From Hyunsoonleella aquatilis (lineage in GTDB: Bacteria > Bacteroidota > Bacteroidia > Flavobacteriales > Flavobacteriaceae), in contig NZ_JACNMF010000005.1 in NCBI RefSeq assembly GCF_014270105.1, positions 248,001-312,000 on the forward strand: 64,000 nucleotides of DNA, in the 5' to 3' direction. The translations under genes were made by a program, and so were the position numbers. How positions within the stretch are numbered: the first letter of the stretch is position 1; every line of letters begins with the position of its first letter. The notes below the pieces were generated by a model that was not told where the DNA came from, made no database searches, and saw nothing but the letters and a program-made list of their open reading frames with translations. Positions 1 to 6,692 of the stretch are shown here, piece by piece.

Positions 1-2
1 TC

Positions 3-120
3 ACTTATAAGGGGGCGTACCACAAAAATGAAATTAGTGTGGGCCATGATTTAGTGGTAAGCACACTTAAGCACAAATGCTATTTAAAAACTCAAATGCA
101 TCAAGTTTATCGTATTTAGA
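3..120 (+). CDS. possible C-terminal end of a truncated gene
   Basis: The frame beginning at base 3 stays open for 39 codons and stops with TAG at 118-120. It reads TYKGAYHKNEISVGHDL at its start. No family is recognisable from so short a piece, and the frame could be open by chance in this AT-rich stretch. It would be the end of a gene that begins left of the window. The following bases, 121-299, show no gene, hairpin or promoter that I can support. Confidence 0.25.
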
Positions 121-299
121 AAGCTTTCTTCTTTCTTTTAATTAAAAAGTCTCTTTATTTATCCTAACCCAAGAACAGAATCTTTAGAGTTATCTCTGTT
201 GTCGCTGTCAGATGAAGAGGAAATAATTGTAATTGAAAACATGTAAATACGTAGAATTGCTTTTTTTCGTAAGTGGTTATGATTCAGGTTTATAAATTA

Positions 300-752
300 T
301 TAGTTACAATGCATTATTATTGCGTATTTAGCTTTAGGGTAATTTAATTCCGCGGCTTTAGAGAAATCATAACAAGCAGAATCTTTTCCCTCTGGATTTG
401 AAAGTAAGTTTACACCCCTCAAATAGTATGCTTCTCCAGAATCAGGTCTAATTGAAATAGCTGTACTATAATATCTTCCTGCGTCAACATCATTTCCAAG
501 AGATTGATTACATTTTGCTGCTCGCAAACAAGCTTCATAATATTCAGGATTATATTCTAAAGCCCTTTTAAAATCTAATAGTGCCCCTCTATTATCATTA
601 TAACTCATTTTAGATATTCCAGATTCAAAATATTCTTTTGCTTTTTCTGGATTGATTATCAGAACATTACTCTTCTCTTTATCTTTACAAGAGCAGATTG
701 CAATAAAAAAGAATGCAATAATTGAATACCTAAACATAATTTTCATAAGCAA
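300..752 (-). CDS. TPR-repeat lipoprotein
   Basis: A 150-aa protein with a lipoprotein signal peptide: a hydrophobic stretch at residues 9-19, then ICSC with the likely lipidated Cys at 22. Roughly three tetratricopeptide repeats follow (about 36-140), recognisable from ALLDFKRALEYNP, AGRYYSTAISIRP and ACYDFSKAAELN. TPRs bind other proteins, so this is probably an envelope scaffold; no enzyme motif is seen. Starts at residue 3 or 6 are also possible. It diverges from the XRE regulator at 846 and the two share a palindromic intergenic region. It lies inside the presumed integrated element, so it is a candidate cargo gene. Its partner and role are unknown. Confidence 0.7.
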   Translation of the reverse strand: MLMKIMFRYSIIAFFFIAICSCKDKEKSNVLIINPEKAKEYFESGISKMSYNDNRGALLDFKRALEYNPEYYEACLRAAKCNQSLGNDVDAGRYYSTAISIRPDSGEAYYLRGVNLLSNPEGKDSACYDFSKAAELNYPKAKYAIIMHCN

Positions 753-779
753 GGTTTAAAACGTAGTTAAAGTTGATTT

Positions 780-787
780 CAAAGATA
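780..787 (-). promoter_or_regulatory. -7 promoter element for the TPR lipoprotein gene
   Basis: On the minus strand this reads TATCTTTG, a match to the Bacteroidota -7 consensus TAnnTTTG, 28 bases before the gene at 752. The expected TTG at 19 bases upstream is only TGG and falls in the palindrome at 794-811, so a bound repressor would cover the -33 region. Confidence 0.45.
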
Positions 788-793
788 AATAAA

Positions 794-811
794 TATGGCA
801 AGTATGCCATA
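794..811. promoter_or_regulatory. palindromic operator candidate
   Basis: TATGGCA-AGTA-TGCCATA is a perfect inverted repeat with 7-base arms and a 4-base centre. It lies between the divergent TPR lipoprotein gene and the XRE regulator gene, just upstream of the -7 element of the former and about 35 bases before the start of the latter. XRE/Cro-type dimers bind sites of this size, so autoregulation by the 75-aa protein is a reasonable inference. Binding is not shown. Confidence 0.45.
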
Positions 812-845
812 ATATAAAGATTATATTGTAACGACATTTATCATT

Positions 846-1073
846 GTGAGTGAATCAGCCAATGATAAAGCGTTTATAAAAGATTTTGGAGCTAATCTTA
901 GGAGAATAAGAAAGTCCAAAAAGATGAGTATGGAAGATCTATCTCATGTGGCTGATATGGAGTATTCCCAGATAAGCAGAATAGAAAGAGGTGTGATAAA
1001 CACAAAAATCAGCACTGTTAATGCCTTGGCTCGAGCATTGGAAATTCCCGTAAAAGATTTGTTTGAGTTTTAG
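846..1073 (+). CDS. XRE-family helix-turn-helix regulator
   Basis: A 75-aa DNA-binding protein consisting of a single HTH_3 (Cro/CI type) domain at about residues 12-72. Helices are seen at LRRIRKSKKMSMEDLS, then recognition-helix residues YSQISRIERG, ending in the typical ALARALEIPVKDLFEF. It has no sensor or peptidase domain. The start codon is GTG at 846. No earlier in-frame ATG fits, because an upstream extension would run into the palindrome. It diverges from the TPR lipoprotein gene and ends in a convergent arrangement with the ATPase gene across a GC-rich hairpin. It is probably a repressor of the element or of its own operon. Confidence 0.85.
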   Translation: MSESANDKAFIKDFGANLRRIRKSKKMSMEDLSHVADMEYSQISRIERGVINTKISTVNALARALEIPVKDLFEF

Positions 1074-1259
1074 TTATTATTTGAAGATTGTTTACTAATA
1101 TAATTTCCTTTCACGATAACATTCAATTTAAGACTCATGAAGTTACAAATTTTAAATAATATTCAATTCATGGGTATATTGAGTTCTTTTTAAGAAAAAG
1201 TTTAAAAAAATGCCATTTCATTGAAATATTAGACAATAAGCACAATACAGTATTTAATT

Positions 1260-1295
1260 AATGCCCACCCCCCCCCTTATAGGGGGGTGGGCATT
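1260..1295. terminator. convergent GC-rich hairpin with a C9 run
   Basis: ATGCCCACCCCCC (1261-1273) pairs perfectly with GGGGGGTGGGCAT (1282-1294) around the loop CCCTTATA. It separates the XRE gene (ending 1073) from the ATPase gene (ending 1306), which run toward each other, so it can serve both. The run of nine C at 1268-1276 in an AT-rich region is unusual and prone to slippage. The rest of 1074-1305 shows only AT-rich sequence. Confidence 0.6.
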
Positions 1296-1305
1296 TAAAT
1301 ATTTT

Positions 1306-2049
1306 TCAAAATTTATACCTAGGCAACCCATTAGAATCAACAATAAATTCAAATGTTGGAATTTCAATGCTCCGTGAATTTTGAGATTTAACGGTGGTAG
1401 TAGAGTTATTTCTTGGAGTATTTACATGTAAAACGGTTTCTGCTTTTTGACTTATAAAACTTCCTAAATGTCCTTTGGGCTCTTCGCTTGATTTAGTGTG
1501 ATGAATAACCGTAATTATATGAATATTTAAGTCCTTGGACCATTTCATTAGCTTTCCTACAATTGAATTAGAAAGGGTTTCATCATTATAACCATTAACT
1601 AAATCTGCTATTCCATCAATAACAACCAAGGAAATGTTTCTATATGTATCCAGGGCTTCTTCAATAATTTCTACTCTCGTATTTGCATCAAATTCTCTAA
1701 GCGAAAAAACCTTAAAATTTGGAATATTACCTTGTCTTCCTAAAAGCGAATAGACTCGCTTAGTATACTTTTGAACATAGTGATTGGATTGTTCTGTATC
1801 AAAATGAAGAATTGTAGAATCACCTATAAAAGATTGAATTGCTCCATGTGATAGGTTCTCTGACAGGCAAATGGATTCCAATAAGCTTAGCAAAAATGTC
1901 TTTCTAGATTTGGGCTTTCCTACTATACATGAAAAATCTCCGCGAGTTCCAAAATTCACTCCATTTATGCTTAAAATCGTTGGATAAACTGGCAGTGACA
2001 TAAATGGATTTATTTCTGACTTAACCAATAATTCTTTTACATCAACCAT
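1306..2049 (-). CDS. RepA-like RecA-fold ATPase of a mobile element
   Basis: A 247-aa ATPase of the RecA/DnaB-like fold (AAA_25, RepA type) that is frequent in Bacteroidota mobile elements. It has a P-loop GKPKSRKT at residues 44-51, in which the usual Gly before Lys is Arg. A Walker B segment follows (ISLVVIDGIADLV), then HIITVIHHTKSS, which resembles the sensor histidines of RepA hexamers. The ATG at 2049 was chosen over the TTG at 2079 because it overlaps the stop of the upstream 101-aa gene by 8 bases, a coupled start. A replication or mobilisation role for the element is inferred from family and context. No primase domain is present. Confidence 0.75.
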   Translation of the reverse strand: MVDVKELLVKSEINPFMSLPVYPTILSINGVNFGTRGDFSCIVGKPKSRKTFLLSLLESICLSENLSHGAIQSFIGDSTILHFDTEQSNHYVQKYTKRVYSLLGRQGNIPNFKVFSLREFDANTRVEIIEEALDTYRNISLVVIDGIADLVNGYNDETLSNSIVGKLMKWSKDLNIHIITVIHHTKSSEEPKGHLGSFISQKAETVLHVNTPRNNSTTTVKSQNSRSIEIPTFEFIVDSNGLPRYKF

Positions 2050-2347
2050 AGTTATCAATTTTAAATTTACCCAATTCATTAAACTTTTCCCTAGCGCTAT
2101 TCAAATCCATAAAGGTCCATGCCCATATTCCAAAAGACTTTGATCTTGGATAGGAAACGCAATTAAACCTGTAATTAATTACTCTTTTAAAAACCTCATA
2201 ATACATATTTGCTCCAGAGTTTACCTCATAAATAAAACCTCCTTTAGAACTTTCAATTTGATTAAAAACAAAGCCTTTCACCTCACCCCTACCTTCGAAA
2301 GATAATGGCAAGCCCTTAACTGAGTTGATAGTCAGAAATTCAGGCAT
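2042..2347 (-). CDS. hypothetical 101-aa mobile-element protein
   Basis: I do not recognise this 101-aa protein. It has no signal peptide, membrane segment or cysteine motif, and has mixed composition with aromatic residues near GIWAWTF. Its ATG at 2347 overlaps the end of the HTH gene by 8 bases, and its own end overlaps the ATPase start by 8 bases. The three proteins are therefore probably made together from one mRNA. Its fixed place between an excisionase-like protein and a RepA-like ATPase suggests an accessory factor for replication or excision. That is inference from position only. Confidence 0.65.
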   Translation of the reverse strand: MPEFLTINSVKGLPLSFEGRGEVKGFVFNQIESSKGGFIYEVNSGANMYYEVFKRVINYRFNCVSYPRSKSFGIWAWTFMDLNSAREKFNELGKFKIDNYG

Positions 2348-2645
2348 GGCGTTTGTATTTCAACGATTTAACTACCTTCAGAATTTCTTTCAGATCCTGT
2401 TCTTTTACCAGATATTTTCTACCAAATTTTGAAGCTGGTAGAATTCCGCGTTTTATATAATTGTAAATGGTTAGCTCGCTACAACCAATTATTTTTACTA
2501 ACTCCTTTACAGTGTAAAATTCAGGAGTTTTGTTTTCATGAATTTTGGTGAGTTTTTTATCAAAGAGTCTTTCCATTCTTTCGAAAAACTCTTTTGAGTC
2601 AAGGCCTTCAATTTGCAGAAGTTTTTGAGAAGTATTCATATTCAC
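2340..2645 (-). CDS. excisionase-like helix-turn-helix protein
   Basis: A 101-aa protein whose C-terminal half is a MerR/excisionase-type winged helix (HTH_17) at about residues 43-93. It contains FYTVKELVKIIGCSELTIYN and YIKRGILPASKFGRKYLV, the typical helix-turn-helix plus wing with conserved GR-Y-V. The N-terminal 40 residues are charged and probably helical. Proteins of this type bind att arms to direct excision, or act as regulators of element genes. It is the first gene of the coupled set leading to the RepA-like ATPase. The 91 bases upstream (2646-2736) are AT-rich and must hold its promoter, but I see no good TAnnTTTG there. Confidence 0.8.
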   Translation of the reverse strand: MNMNTSQKLLQIEGLDSKEFFERMERLFDKKLTKIHENKTPEFYTVKELVKIIGCSELTIYNYIKRGILPASKFGRKYLVKEQDLKEILKVVKSLKYKRHA

Positions 2646-2736
2646 TGATTTTTAAATTATTTACCAGCGAATTTCTATTATTCGATATAAAAAAGTATTG
2701 AATTTCAATTAGTCTAATTAAACTAATTAACTCTAG

Positions 2737-3630
2737 TTATAATTTTTTTAAGTCAATGAATAAATCTTGATAGTCTTGATCCTTATGAGATATGGAATTA
2801 GAATTCAATTTATTGAGAATTGTTGAAACATTTTGATTATGTATTTTAAGTTGAAAAAAACTACCTAAAGTGTTAGTTAATTGATTTTGTCTGTAGTCTG
2901 GAGAAATGAAATTGTTTTTGATAAGAAAGGCTGCAAAATGCTCAAGGGATTTAATCGCTTTAAGACTATTGCCCTCTGGTGGCCGAACCCATCTGAAAGC
3001 TTCTTCCACTTCATGAACGTATTTTTTATATACTAAAAACCCTATAATCTTTTGAAATTGAGAATTACCCCCATAAAAAAGCATACGTATCTCGATAGCT
3101 TCCGAATTATGCTCAAGAAAATTGTTTGTTATTAAATAATTCAAGGCTATAGTATTTTCAAAATCAAGCTTAAGATTTAGAATATTGTTTAATCCTTTTG
3201 TAAAAGATGTTTTACGCTTATTTTGTTGAATAATAAATTGAGATAGCTTAAGTAGTTTATCATCCTTCTCAGAGACTTTACAGTAAGAAAACCCCTCACA
3301 CAACAAAGAGCCATCATTGGCAAACTCGTCAGCTATAATTTCCTTAGCTTTCTTCTTTAAATCCCGATTATTTAAATAAGGGTATTTTGACTTTAATTCC
3401 TCCTTTGTTAATTCCCAATGATTCTTCGCCAATTTTAAAGCATTGTCATAAACATAAATCAGTATTTCATTAACATAAATTTCTAGGTCTTTAGAATTAA
3501 AGATATCTATTGCTTCTTTCTTAAGTTTAAACAATTCCTGATCCCTTCTAATTTCATCTAATGATGGACTATTTGAAATAATTTTGCAACTATCAGCAAT
3601 CTCTTCTATTCTATTAAAATCAATAGGCAT
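2737..3630 (-). CDS. hypothetical protein downstream of integrase
   Basis: A 297-aa soluble protein that I cannot assign to a family. It is rich in Lys, Asn and Ile, has no signal peptide or membrane segment, and shows likely helical charged stretches such as LTKEELKSKYPYLNNRDLKK (about 78-97). Near residue 215 is FRWVRPPEGNSLKA, a possibly conserved patch. The gene starts only 6 bases after the integrase gene, so the two are one transcription unit. This position is typical of small accessory proteins in Bacteroidota integrative elements. It might assist recombination or carry a regulatory or defence role; nothing in the sequence decides this. Confidence 0.65.
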   Translation of the reverse strand: MPIDFNRIEEIADSCKIISNSPSLDEIRRDQELFKLKKEAIDIFNSKDLEIYVNEILIYVYDNALKLAKNHWELTKEELKSKYPYLNNRDLKKKAKEIIADEFANDGSLLCEGFSYCKVSEKDDKLLKLSQFIIQQNKRKTSFTKGLNNILNLKLDFENTIALNYLITNNFLEHNSEAIEIRMLFYGGNSQFQKIIGFLVYKKYVHEVEEAFRWVRPPEGNSLKAIKSLEHFAAFLIKNNFISPDYRQNQLTNTLGSFFQLKIHNQNVSTILNKLNSNSISHKDQDYQDLFIDLKKL

Positions 3631-3636
3631 AAATTT

Positions 3637-4890
3637 TTAATTTAGTTTAGACCATACGGAATTCATAAAATCAACCTTATCATCTTCATTGGGTTTATAG
3701 TACTTGTTGAATACTTCCAAGGACCTATGGCCAGTGTAAGACATGATTACTTTGTCAGGAATTTTATTGTTTTTCATAATGGTTATAAAACTTCGTCTTG
3801 CGGTATGACTCGAAATTCTTTTGTAAAGCGGAACTTCCTTTTCGATTACCTTGTTGCCTATCTTTGCTGTCTTCTTGATAGTTTGGGTATACCCCAAAGC
3901 TTCAAAGACATCCTTTATGTAATCATTGAAGTTTTGATTTGCCAAGAGAGGCAACTCATAATCATACTTTTCCAATATTGCCTTTGAAAAATCATTTAAA
4001 GGAATCGATAATAATTTATCTGTGTTCTTTTTATCCCTAATGTGAATATGACCATTATACACATCACTTTTTGAGACTAAAGAATAATTGGAATATCTCA
4101 TTCCGGTTGCACAACCGAAAACGAATAAATCCCGAACTCGTTCTAGCCTTTTATTTTTCCTAAAATCATGTTCATACGCTTCTTTAACCTGGTCCAGAGT
4201 TAAGGCAATTTCCTCAGTAACCTCCTTTTTAATATTCTTGAAATTCTTAAAATCATCTTTATAGGTATGATTATTATTAAATGCCCAATACATAAAAGTT
4301 TTGAACAATCCTATATTACGACTAAGCGTGTTGACCGCATGCTTTTTTTCAGTTACACAATAATTAATTAAGTTATTATAAAAGCTGTCATTAATATTTT
4401 TAAAATGAATTTGAGATTTTGAATACTCTTGAAAGTCCTGTAATAACTTCTTATTATATTCATACCTCTTAATCGTAGTTGTTGAATTAGCCTCTCCAGA
4501 TTGATCTTCTTTCTTTTCTTGAAGAAAGATATCGTAAACTTCGAAAAAGCGGTTAGAAACAGCTTTAACCCTTTTAAAATGATGGTCAAACTCTTTTCTT
4601 ATCATTTTAATAGTTATGTCTTGATTAAGCACTTTATACCTATTGGTTAATTCCGTAAATAGCTTAGAATAACGATCTAATTGATGTTTGATAGTCCTCA
4701 TCTCATTTGACTTTTTTGTTCTTCCTGTCAAATGTTTTGGTTGCTTGTTTTCAAAATCCCAATCCTCGGGGTGAATAACCTCTCCTGTAGAATAGACAAA
4801 TTTCTTATCTTCATCCTTAAAATAGGCTATTAGTCTAATTGAAGTTAATCCATCTTTTTTGGACTCTTTTAAATTAAATGTACTTCTCAT
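3637..4890 (-). CDS. int: tyrosine recombinase / integrase
   Basis: A 417-aa site-specific recombinase. It has an N-terminal arm-binding part (1-105), then a SAM-like core-binding domain (about 112-215), then the catalytic domain (225-415). Catalytic residues are visible: R265 in GMRYSN, H362 and R365 in SSHTARRSF, H388 in YTGHRS, and a tyrosine at 397 or 398 in VFNKYYKP. All are present, so it is probably active. It lies at the right end of the element, 150 bases from a segment resembling a tRNA 3' end, and reads away from it. That is the usual arrangement for tRNA-targeting integrases. Inverted and direct repeats upstream (4911-5029) look like its arm sites. Confidence 0.92.
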   Translation of the reverse strand: MRSTFNLKESKKDGLTSIRLIAYFKDEDKKFVYSTGEVIHPEDWDFENKQPKHLTGRTKKSNEMRTIKHQLDRYSKLFTELTNRYKVLNQDITIKMIRKEFDHHFKRVKAVSNRFFEVYDIFLQEKKEDQSGEANSTTTIKRYEYNKKLLQDFQEYSKSQIHFKNINDSFYNNLINYCVTEKKHAVNTLSRNIGLFKTFMYWAFNNNHTYKDDFKNFKNIKKEVTEEIALTLDQVKEAYEHDFRKNKRLERVRDLFVFGCATGMRYSNYSLVSKSDVYNGHIHIRDKKNTDKLLSIPLNDFSKAILEKYDYELPLLANQNFNDYIKDVFEALGYTQTIKKTAKIGNKVIEKEVPLYKRISSHTARRSFITIMKNNKIPDKVIMSYTGHRSLEVFNKYYKPNEDDKVDFMNSVWSKLN

Positions 4891-4910
4891 GAATGTAATA
4901 GAGGTGTCAG

Positions 4911-4955
4911 TTTAGGTGTAAGTAATGTTATATTTAGATATATTTTACACCTAAA
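4911..4955. repeat. inverted repeat upstream of int, candidate arm-type site
   Basis: TTTAGGTGTAA (4911-4921) is repeated in inverted orientation as TTACACCTAAA (4945-4955), with one more matching base outside. The pair lies directly upstream of the integrase gene. It could be an integrase or excisionase arm site, or an operator for int. Confidence 0.5.
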
Positions 4956-5029
4956 ACGAGTTATAAAAATAATAATAAATATTTTAGAAATTATCAGTAT
5001 TTATGGCAATCTACCGATATTTAGATATA
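4931..5029 (+). repeat. direct repeat TATTTAGATATA, candidate arm-type sites
   Basis: The 12-base sequence TATTTAGATATA occurs exactly twice, at 4931-4942 and 5018-5029, between int and the presumed attachment core at 5043. Spaced direct repeats beside the core are the usual form of arm-type sites for tyrosine integrases. AT-richness makes chance recurrence possible. Confidence 0.45.
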
Positions 5030-5042
5030 AATAATTCAGTAA

Positions 5043-5056
5043 CCTCTTTCTCCGCT
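5043..5056 (+). other. attachment-site candidate: tRNA-Ser-like 3' end
   Basis: CCTCTTTCTCCGCT matches how I recall Bacteroidota tRNA-Ser genes ending (T-arm, acceptor strand TTTCTCC, discriminator G). No T-arm GGTTCGAA or other tRNA part precedes it, so it is only the last bases. A perfect terminator follows immediately. The simplest reading is attR: the element entered the 3' end of a + strand tRNA-Ser gene, whose intact copy lies left of the window, and pushed its terminator 5 kb or more away. Confidence 0.5.
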
Positions 5057-5060
5057 AGAA

Positions 5061-5093
5061 AAACCCATAACGAAAGTTATGGGTTTCTTTTTT
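5061..5093 (+). terminator. intrinsic terminator, probably of the tRNA gene
   Basis: AAACCCATAAC (5061-5071) pairs perfectly with GTTATGGGTTT (5076-5086) around a GAAA tetraloop, followed by C and a T tract. No + strand gene ends nearby, since the integrase reads away. It therefore fits a terminator that belonged to the tRNA interrupted by the element. Confidence 0.75.
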
Positions 5094-5099
5094 CTACAA

Positions 5100-5127
5100 A
5101 AAACCCAACCATTACTGGCCGGGTTTT
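5100..5127 (-). terminator. terminator of the DUF2911 gene
   Basis: AAAACCC and GGGTTTT enclose a second pairing of CCA with TGG. On the minus strand it is followed by a T-rich run. It lies about 60 bases after the end of the gene at 5186, so it probably ends that transcript. Confidence 0.6.
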
Positions 5128-5185
5128 AACAACTGATAGTTTGGTTTGATTGATGAAGTTTAGTGATAATCCAGTTCAGTTGTAA

Positions 5186-6286
5186 TTAGTTGATATCTTG
5201 TCCGTTTTCTAGTTTCTCAATATTGGCCTGCACCCTGCCTTTACTGGCATCGTTTGGTGCATTTTTAAGGGCACTTCTTAAATAGCCTAAAGCCTTTTTA
5301 TAGTCGCCCTTGGCGGCATAGCCCCTTGCCAATCCGTAATTTACGGGCCACATATTTTTATTTTTTGAGGCATTCATTTTAAAGATTTCCAAAGCTTTGT
5401 CGGTTTCACCATTGGCAATTAAAGTCCTGCCGTACTGATGTATTTGGAAAATTGTGGCATGTTCCAAGGATTCCTTTGCCAGTTTTTCGGCCTCTTCCTT
5501 CTTGCCCATCTTATCCAAAATCTTCGATTTAATCTGCAAATTGTTAAAGGTTTTCTGGCTGAAAAACTTTCCTTCAATGGCATCACTTATCCATCCCAAG
5601 GCTTCATTTAAATCGCCATCATTATTTAATGCATAGTTTGCCGCTTGCTCCCAACTTGGCCTTGTAAAACCAACTTGACCCTGCAACTGTTGCCTAAAAC
5701 TATCCAATACAATTTCAGATACATTAACTCCAATTTTAAATGGGATTTGTTTCTTTTCCCAATTTAATGATGCCGTTGTTGAATTCGCCGAAACTTCGTT
5801 AAAACTAAAGGTCAGTAATTCGGTATGTGGAATTTCATTAGTAACGACATCAACTCTTAAAGCATCTTCGGAAGGCTCGTAAAAATAGCTACCCCATGCC
5901 GTAGAATTATTTGAAAAAATTAAAGTGGCAGTATCGTCTTCTTTAACCACAATATGAAATCCGTAAGTTCCTGCGGCCAAAGGCTCTCCTTCGATAGTCA
6001 CGTCATCTGAAAAACTAATTGTCGTATTTTCATTAGCACCTGCCCGCCATGGAGATGCCTCTGCTGTACCAAAACCAAGATTGTTCATGCCATAAGGCAC
6101 CAGTTTTCCCCATATTTCACGGTCGTTCACACTGGGTCTTGAATATTTAATGGTTATTTCAGTAATCCCAACGGTTTGGGATACACTGGCGGCTTGGCTA
6201 CCCCGCGGGGCATTAAGCTGTGCAAAAGTCTGTAGGCAAACAAATAAAAAAAGAAGAAAGGTTTGGAGGGAATAATAGTTTTTCAT
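5186..6286 (-). CDS. DUF2911 protein with TPR tail, exported
   Basis: A 366-aa exported protein. From the ATG at 6286 a clear signal peptide begins (MKNYYSLQTFLLFLFVCLQT, cleavage after FAQ); the earlier in-frame start at 6316 would add ten residues before it. The DUF2911 domain covers about residues 28-180 (VGITEITIKYSRPSVNDREI, IWGKLVPYG). A C-terminal part with TPR-like helices follows (ALEIFKMNASKNKNMWPVNY, KALGYLRSALKNAP). The function of DUF2911 proteins is unknown; they are common in Bacteroidota envelopes. It is monocistronic, with a terminator at 5100-5127. Confidence 0.85.
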   Translation of the reverse strand: MKNYYSLQTFLLFLFVCLQTFAQLNAPRGSQAASVSQTVGITEITIKYSRPSVNDREIWGKLVPYGMNNLGFGTAEASPWRAGANENTTISFSDDVTIEGEPLAAGTYGFHIVVKEDDTATLIFSNNSTAWGSYFYEPSEDALRVDVVTNEIPHTELLTFSFNEVSANSTTASLNWEKKQIPFKIGVNVSEIVLDSFRQQLQGQVGFTRPSWEQAANYALNNDGDLNEALGWISDAIEGKFFSQKTFNNLQIKSKILDKMGKKEEAEKLAKESLEHATIFQIHQYGRTLIANGETDKALEIFKMNASKNKNMWPVNYGLARGYAAKGDYKKALGYLRSALKNAPNDASKGRVQANIEKLENGQDIN

Positions 6287-6474
6287 GATGAAAGTATTGG
6301 TTGTTAGTGTGAACAAGGTATTGACTTATAGGGCGCATGGATGTTAGCGTTTTGTTAATTATGAGCGCCCAACTGTTAATTAACGCTTCCTTAAGAAGAC
6401 CTTAACATTTTAACATTTCAAACTTTTAGGAGTAATATAGAAACCCCGAACCACCATAAAATCTAAAAACTACC

Positions 6475-6505
6475 TTTGAATGCTAGGTGCAATATTTTAT
6501 ATTTG
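6475..6505 (+). promoter_or_regulatory. promoter of pheT
   Basis: TTTG at 6475-6478 and TATATTTG at 6498-6505 are separated by 19 bases, a full match to the Bacteroidota sigma-A promoter. Transcription should start near 6511, which leaves an untranslated leader of about 195 bases before pheT. Confidence 0.75.
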
Positions 6506-6509
6506 CGGT

Positions 6510-6617
6510 CTTAATAAAAGAATTTCCAGAAACCAACTATCACTAGAACAAACAAACAGGGTATTTCGCTGGTTTCATTTTGATCTTAGGATCAAAAACC
6601 GAAATTCTTTTATTTAG
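6510..6617 (+). ncRNA. structured leader of pheT, branched part
   Basis: A closing stem is formed by 6510-6526 with 6601-6617, 14 contiguous pairs plus two after one mismatch. It encloses two inner hairpins: GAAACCA (6529-6535) with TGGTTTC (6570-6576), and TTTTGATC (6578-6585) with GATCAAAA (6590-6597) around TTAG. Together they make a three-way junction. The region lies entirely in the untranslated leader of a tRNA synthetase gene. Its right arm AATTCTTTTAT recurs at 6676-6686, so the left arm has two possible partners. I recognise no known riboswitch or T-box. Confidence 0.45.
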
Positions 6618-6675
6618 ATTCCCGTTTTCACGGGAATGACAATTTCAGCGGAAACCCCGATGCAAGCATGCGGGG
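6618..6675 (+). repeat. two palindromic hairpins in the pheT leader
   Basis: ATTCCCGT-TTTC-ACGGGAAT (6618-6637) is a perfect 8-pair hairpin. CCCCG-ATGC-AA-GCAT-G-CGGGG (6655-6675) is a 9-pair hairpin with one bulge, followed by AATTCTTTT. The first resembles short REP-like palindromes of the form ATTCCC-N8-GGGAAT that are scattered in several bacterial genomes. Either both are inserted repeats or they are part of a regulatory leader. Confidence 0.5.
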
Positions 6676-6692
6676 AATTCTTTTATATTTAA
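6636..6692 (+). CDS. possible 18-codon leader peptide with Phe-Phe-Tyr
   Basis: An ATG at 6636 opens a frame of 18 codons ending MQACGEFFYI and TAA at 6690-6692, 12 bases before pheT. Two Phe codons (TTC TTT) sit just after the second hairpin. Leader peptides rich in Phe control pheST in enterobacteria. Here only two Phe are present, in AT-rich sequence, and no terminator lies between this frame and pheT. A chance frame is at least as likely. Confidence 0.2.
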   Translation: MTISAETPMQACGEFFYI

